Origin: Nitrososphaerota archaeon
GTDB lineage: Archaea > Thermoproteota > Nitrososphaeria > Nitrososphaerales > Gagatemarchaeaceae
DNA length: 16,131 nt
Direction: 5' to 3'
Assembly: GCA_005877365.1 (NCBI GenBank)
Contig: VBPP01000004.1
Coordinates: 1 to 16,131 of the forward strand
This document shows, one piece after another, positions 12,581 to 16,131 of this stretch. The position numbers were made by a program, and so were the translations under genes. Position 1 is the first letter of the stretch, and every line of letters begins with the position of its first letter. The notes beneath the pieces are model-generated. The model made no database searches and was not told the DNA's origin. It was given only the letters and a program-made list of their open reading frames with translations.

Positions 12581-14062
12581 ATGGCGCGTATATTGCAACC
12601 TGTGGCGAATTATGCCACGCTGCAATTTCTGATTAACGGTAATTGGGTGGACTCAGAGTCCCAAGAAAAGCAGGGAGCGTACAATCCCGCGCTGGGCAAG
12701 GTCATCGCAGAAGTACCTTTTGGTCTTGATGAAGAGGTGACGAGGGCTGTGGACGCAGCGGCTGAGGCCTTCGAGGGGTGGAGGAATGTTCCTGTGCCTG
12801 AGAGGCTCGAATACCTCTTTAGGATGAGGGAAGCCCTCGAGAGACACTTCGAGGAACTCTCGACGATCATCAGTCAGAATCACGGAAAGACGATTGAGGA
12901 GAGCGAGGGAGAGATGAGACGAACCATCGAGAACATTGATGTAGCGATCTCCGTCGCCTACACACTCGCGAAAGGCAACACACTCGACCAGATCGCCCCT
13001 GGGATTGACGAGACTATGACCAAGGAGCCGTTGGGGGTCTTCGCGATTGTTTGTCCGTTCAACTTTCCCTTGATGGTCCCATTCTGGTTCATTCCTTACG
13101 CAATTGTACTTGGTGACAGCATCGTTGTGAAGCCAAGCGAAATCACTCCAGTTCCGATACAACGAGCTGCGAAGTTCATAGGCGACGAGGTGGGTCTTCC
13201 TCCCGGAGTTCTCAACGTAATCCACGGGGGGAGGCAGGTTGTAGAGTCTCTGATAAAGCACAGAGATGTTAAGGGAGTGACGTTCGTCGGTTCTACGCCA
13301 GTTGCCAGGCACGTCTACAGACTGGCGGGTGAGTACGGGAAGAGGGCCATAGCGAATGGCGGCGCGAAGAATAGCGTGGTTGTCATGTCCGATGCCGACC
13401 TGAATCACTCAATCCCATCGATCGTATCATCATTCTTTGGGAATGCGGGTCAACGGTGCCTTGCGGGAGCAAACTTGGTTACGGTAGGGGAGGTGCACGA
13501 TGGACTCATGAAGAAATTTGCGAGCGCGACTTCAAGAATGAAGGTCGGAAACGGGCTGGAGGAGGGAGTTCAGATGGGGCCGGTGGTCTCTCGAAAAGCG
13601 AAAGAGCGCATACAAGGCTACATCGAGTCGAGCATCGGGGAAGGTGCAAAGCCAATAACAGACGGAAGAGGATTAAGATTGTTGGAATACCCGGAAGGGT
13701 TCTTCCTTGGGCCTACGATCTTTGACGGGGTCGCTCCTGAAATGAAACTCTCCAAAGACGAAATCTTCGGGCCAGTCGCAAGTACATTGGAGACCGAGTC
13801 TCTCGATGAAGCCATCGAGCTGATAAATAGAAGCACCAACTACGGAAACATGGCCAACATATACACTTCCAGTGGTAGGGCAGCGAGAGAATTCCGAAGG
13901 AGAGTCGAAGCTGGGAACATTGGCATAAACATAGGTGTCGCGGCTCCTGCTGCGTATTTCCCGTTTGGAGGCAGGAGGGATTCATTCTACGGGGTACTCC
14001 ACGCACAGGTCGACACCGTCGATTTCTTCACCGACAAGAAGGTAGTAGTATCGAAGTGGTAA
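12581..14062 (+). CDS. CoA-acylating (methyl)malonate-semialdehyde dehydrogenase
   Basis: A 493-residue aldehyde dehydrogenase of the methylmalonate-semialdehyde dehydrogenase (MmsA/IolA) group. This group converts methylmalonate semialdehyde to propionyl-CoA, or malonate semialdehyde to acetyl-CoA, with NAD and CoA. Features seen are FLINGNWVDS near the N-terminus, the CPFNFPLMVPFWF cofactor-entry segment (158-170; catalytic Asn161), VKPSE (183-187), TFVGSTPVA (234-242), and FFGNAGQRCLAG (285-296) with nucleophile Cys293 preceded by the group-specific Arg292. As expected for CoA-acylating members, the usual catalytic Glu region reads NGGAKN (259-264) and carries no Glu. A C-terminal YFPFGGRRDSFYG matches the family FTG-x3-SF block. 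Ser265 replaces the commonly seen His after KN. It is separately promoted and could accept malonate semialdehyde from the aminotransferase. Confidence 0.88.
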   Translation: MARILQPVANYATLQFLINGNWVDSESQEKQGAYNPALGKVIAEVPFGLDEEVTRAVDAAAEAFEGWRNVPVPERLEYLFRMREALERHFEELSTIISQNHGKTIEESEGEMRRTIENIDVAISVAYTLAKGNTLDQIAPGIDETMTKEPLGVFAIVCPFNFPLMVPFWFIPYAIVLGDSIVVKPSEITPVPIQRAAKFIGDEVGLPPGVLNVIHGGRQVVESLIKHRDVKGVTFVGSTPVARHVYRLAGEYGKRAIANGGAKNSVVVMSDADLNHSIPSIVSSFFGNAGQRCLAGANLVTVGEVHDGLMKKFASATSRMKVGNGLEEGVQMGPVVSRKAKERIQGYIESSIGEGAKPITDGRGLRLLEYPEGFFLGPTIFDGVAPEMKLSKDEIFGPVASTLETESLDEAIELINRSTNYGNMANIYTSSGRAAREFRRRVEAGNIGINIGVAAPAAYFPFGGRRDSFYGVLHAQVDTVDFFTDKKVVVSKW

Positions 14063-14201
14063 CGGATAAAACGGACCAGTCGAAAAAAAGACCCGATCCT
14101 CGGTTTTCCGTAAGCGAACTTTAGCTAGTAAAAACTTCAGGAAGAGCTTCGGGGTTGTGTTCGTCGGTCAGGAAAGCCTTGGCTCGCCGCTCTCCCGACC
14201 A

Positions 14202-14210
14202 GTTCTTATA
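14202..14210 (+). promoter_or_regulatory. TATA-like box of the EamA transporter gene
   Basis: GTTCTTATA, centred about 21 nt before the ATG at 14228. It suggests a leaderless mRNA starting at that ATG, so the short N-terminus would be genuine. Confidence 0.4.
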
Positions 14211-14227
14211 ACAGTCAGACGGTCAAG

Positions 14228-15019
14228 ATGGGGCTTGCGTACTCTCCGTCATTCATCTTCGCTTCCCTAAGGCAGTTCGTAGGTGCCGCCGCGATGCTTC
14301 CGTATATCCTGAGCAAACGGGAATCGTTTCCGAAGAGTGCCAGAGAGTTCCTGCCAATAATTCCACTCGGCATCTTCAACGTCACTATAACGAATGGATC
14401 CTCGTTTACTGCTCTCAAAGTCGTTCCGGCTGGCCTCGCCACCGTGATTGCCTACACCCAACCAATCTGGGTCTTCGTCTTTGCCATCTTTATTCTGAAA
14501 GAGAAGATGAATTCTCTAAAAGTATTGGGAACCGTTCTCGGCTTTCTTGGAATCGCCACTGTATTTCTTCCGGGAGTCCAAATTTCACAAGCCTACTTTG
14601 GAGGAGAAGTCTTACTCATCCTTTCGTCTCTTTCTTGGGGAATTGGTGCGATACTATTCAAAGCAAAAGTAAGAACTGAGAGTCTGTATATGGTCAACTT
14701 TCTCATGCTCTTGTTTGGAGGTGCCCCCCTCCTGACAGCGTCTCTCCTGACCGAGAACATCGCCTCAATCCGCTGGACGCCAATTTTTGCCATTGCACTC
14801 TTTGAAGTCGGCGTTCTTTCTCAAGCTATTGGCTGGACCATCTGGCTATTCTTGATACGAAAAGTCGGCGCTTCAAAGACCAGTTCGTCCCTCTTCTTGA
14901 TCCCGATGGTGACGCTGGCGGTGGGCGCTGTTTTCCTTCATGAGACTCTTAGCGGACTCGAGGTGATAGGGGCATCTGCCGTGGTGGCGGGCACTTACTT
15001 CGTGTCGAAGAGTAAGTGA
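14228..15019 (+). CDS. EamA/DMT-superfamily transporter lacking the usual first helix
   Basis: A 263-residue membrane protein of the drug/metabolite transporter (EamA) superfamily, normally about 290-300 residues with ten helices in two repeats. The protein starts at SPSFIFASLRQFVGAAAM (6-23), which corresponds to the second helix with its conserved Leu-Arg. The first-repeat end is visible as PAGLATVIAYTQPIWVFVFA (67-86) then KEK (91-93). The second repeat runs from about 126 and ends with SSLFLIPMVTLAVGAVFLHE (220-239). About nine helices remain. No hydrophobic helix is encoded upstream in any frame back to a stop at 14129, and a TATA-like box directly precedes the ATG, so the shortness is not just a misplaced start. 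It may export or import a small metabolite linked to the neighbours; substrate is unknown. Confidence 0.8.
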   Translation: MGLAYSPSFIFASLRQFVGAAAMLPYILSKRESFPKSAREFLPIIPLGIFNVTITNGSSFTALKVVPAGLATVIAYTQPIWVFVFAIFILKEKMNSLKVLGTVLGFLGIATVFLPGVQISQAYFGGEVLLILSSLSWGIGAILFKAKVRTESLYMVNFLMLLFGGAPLLTASLLTENIASIRWTPIFAIALFEVGVLSQAIGWTIWLFLIRKVGASKTSSSLFLIPMVTLAVGAVFLHETLSGLEVIGASAVVAGTYFVSKSK

Positions 15020-15056
15020 AGGTCTCGATTGGAATTGAATAACCGGGCTACCGAAA

Positions 15057-15065
15057 TGCTTATCC
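15057..15065 (+). promoter_or_regulatory. TATA-like box upstream of the GatC-like gene
   Basis: TGCTTATCC (preceded by CGAAA) is centred about 27 nt before an ATG at 15088 and about 37 nt before the CTG at 15098. The ATG opens only an 11-codon frame ending at 15123. Confidence 0.35.
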
Positions 15066-15097
15066 CGCGAACACTCGCGAGTAAGAAATGATTTCCT

Positions 15098-15304
15098 CTG
15101 AGAATATCAGAGCGGACGATTAAGGACCTGGCTCGTGCGGCGAACCTAAAGCTGAGTAAAGAGAGGGCCAGACTTCTTCTCCCGGTCTTCCGTGAATTCT
15201 TGGCGAACCTTAAGGAGTTAGACGAGTTGGACCTCAAAGAGGAGCCCTTACAACTGGTTTTGCGAGTTCGACAAGAAAGTGAGTCGCCGGGTCGAACTCC
15301 ATAG
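15098..15304 (+). CDS. GatC-like small amidotransferase/amidase companion subunit
   Basis: A frame of 68 residues, too short for most gene callers. It aligns well by eye with GatC: RISERTIKDLARAANLKLS (2-20), a long helix to LDELDLKEEPL (41-51), then a short tail instead of the usual extended GatC C-terminus. GatC wraps and stabilises GatA; short forms also precede stand-alone amidases. An in-frame stop sits at 15089, so the only start that fits the alignment is CTG at 15098 (or ATA at 15104). The ATG at 15088 is in another frame; one extra base near 15121 would be needed to join it. Either a rare start, a frameshift or an assembly error explains this. The 3' end overlaps the amidase start by 26 nt, implying coupled expression. 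Confidence 0.6.
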   Translation: MRISERTIKDLARAANLKLSKERARLLLPVFREFLANLKELDELDLKEEPLQLVLRVRQESESPGRTP

Positions 15305-16131
15305 TCTAACCATCAAGGACGCTTCGGAGCTTATCCGAAAGAAGAAGGTTTCCCCTTTAGATCTAGTTGAATCAACTCTGGACCGAATAGGTAGAATTGA
15401 GAATAGGGTAAATGCATTTGTCACGGTCATGAGAGACGAAGCTCTCCAGTCGGCGCGACATGCTGAGGGCGAGATAAGAAGGGGGTTCTACCGCGGCCCC
15501 CTCCATGGCATCCCGGTCGCGGTCAAGGATCTCGTCGATACCGCGGGAACTCGTACTACCTCTGGCTCGAAGGTTCGGGCTGACTACGTACCCAGGAAAG
15601 ATGCCGCGGTCATTGAACGCCTAAGGGCAGCCGGGGCGGTAATTATTGGAAAGACCGTTACATATGAATTCGCCTATGTCTCCGTCAAATCCCCGACAAG
15701 AAATCCCTGGAATCTAGATCGGCAGCCGGGAGGCTCGAGTGCCGGGTCTGGGGCTGCGGTTTCGTCTGGCATGTGCCTTGCTGCCATCGGGACCGACACA
15801 GGTGGGTCTATCCGCGTCCCCTCCTGTTTCAACGGAATAGTTGGTCTAAAGCCGACATACGGATTGGTTAGCAAGCGCGGCGTCACGACACTGGCCTGGA
15901 CTATGGACCACGTAGGGCCTATGACCAAGACTGTTGAGGATGCCGCAATCGTGCTCAACGTAATCGCGGGGTTTGACCGGGCTGACCCCGCCAGCATCGA
16001 CTTTTCGCATCCCGATTACACGCGGTCGCTCCGAGAGAGTGTTAGCCATCTTCGCTTGGGTGTCCCGACCAACTACTTCTTTGAAAGAATAGACCCTGAG
16101 GTTGAAGGTGCCTTTCGAGAATCGATCGAAG
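15279..16131 (+). CDS. Amidase-signature enzyme (GatA-like), truncated by the window end
   Basis: The first 284 residues of an amidase-signature-family protein; the frame is open to the window edge and about 40% is missing. These enzymes hydrolyse amides or, as GatA, release ammonia from glutamine for tRNA transamidation. The catalytic residues are visible: Lys83 in GIPVAVKDLVDTAG, cis-Ser153 in PGGSSAGSGAAVSSG and nucleophile Ser177 in TDTGGSIRVPSCFNG, with the expected 24-residue spacing. GLKPTYGLVSKRG follows, as in GatA. The GTG at 15279 is the only start between an upstream non-start stretch and the conserved LTIKDASELIRKKKVSPLDL-type opening. The GatC-like gene directly upstream fits either a GatCA pair or an amidase with a small companion; without GatB in view I favour neither strongly. 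Context of other amide and carbamoyl hydrolases makes a catabolic amidase attractive. Confidence 0.88.
   Translation, partial: MSRRVELHSLTIKDASELIRKKKVSPLDLVESTLDRIGRIENRVNAFVTVMRDEALQSARHAEGEIRRGFYRGPLHGIPVAVKDLVDTAGTRTTSGSKVRADYVPRKDAAVIERLRAAGAVIIGKTVTYEFAYVSVKSPTRNPWNLDRQPGGSSAGSGAAVSSGMCLAAIGTDTGGSIRVPSCFNGIVGLKPTYGLVSKRGVTTLAWTMDHVGPMTKTVEDAAIVLNVIAGFDRADPASIDFSHPDYTRSLRESVSHLRLGVPTNYFFERIDPEVEGAFRESIE

Noticed and set aside
12502..12636. 44-codon plus-strand frame spanning the start of the semialdehyde dehydrogenase
   Set aside because: It runs across the predicted promoter of the dehydrogenase, has no promoter of its own at the right distance and resembles no family.
12653..13408. 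251-codon minus-strand frame opposite the semialdehyde dehydrogenase
   Set aside because: It is an antisense shadow of a clear family gene; the product is His/Arg/Asn-rich with no recognisable domain.

Overview
The window looks like a chromosomal segment of an uncultured heterotrophic archaeon. The evidence is the promoter pattern. Many start codons (for example 189, 5134, 5296, 7403, 9796, 10031, 12581) have an A/T-rich TATA-like box centred about 23-30 nt upstream and no Shine-Dalgarno motif, which is the signature of leaderless archaeal transcripts. GTG and TTG starts are frequent, Arg codons AGA/AGG are common, and two luciferase-like (F420-type) oxidoreductases are present. A heterotrophic Thermoproteota/Nitrososphaeria-like or Thermoplasmata-like lineage is my guess only. 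I see no rRNA, tRNA, CRISPR, transposase or phage gene.

Layout: 189-1049 encodes a DUF2182 membrane protein that converges on 1358-1981, a cysteine-rich DUF1326 protein; this looks like a metal-related pair. Next come a luciferase-like oxidoreductase (2371-3312, minus), a type II haloacid dehalogenase-like HAD enzyme (3614-4303, plus) and a DUF3891 protein (4328-5134, minus). The catabolic core follows. It holds an isochorismatase/N-carbamoylsarcosine-amidase-like hydrolase (5296-5979, plus), an MmgE/PrpD protein (5976-7403, minus), a beta-ureidopropionase-like carbon-nitrogen hydrolase (7428-8348, minus) and a class III aminotransferase (8432-9796, minus). It continues with an acyl-CoA dehydrogenase (10031-11206, plus), a second luciferase-like oxidoreductase (11285-12274, minus), possibly preceded by a 32-residue ORF, and a CoA-acylating (methyl)malonate-semialdehyde dehydrogenase (12581-14062, plus). 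The right end carries an EamA/DMT transporter that lacks the usual first helix (14228-15019), a GatC-like small subunit (15098-15304) and an amidase running off the window (15279-16131+).

How the genes may work together: almost every gene has its own promoter and neighbours alternate strands, so this is a functional neighbourhood, not one operon. The recurring theme is cleavage of C-N (carbamoyl/amide) bonds, then transamination and oxidation of the carbon skeleton. A beta-ureidopropionase-like enzyme, an omega-type aminotransferase and a malonate-semialdehyde dehydrogenase would together turn N-carbamoyl-beta-alanine into beta-alanine, malonate semialdehyde and acetyl-CoA. That would be the lower half of pyrimidine-base degradation. 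The combination of a luciferase-like protein with an isochorismatase-fold amidohydrolase also recalls RutA/RutB. No dihydropyrimidinase or dihydropyrimidine dehydrogenase lies in the window, so this is inference. Branched-chain amino acid (valine) catabolism is the main alternative for the acyl-CoA dehydrogenase plus semialdehyde dehydrogenase.
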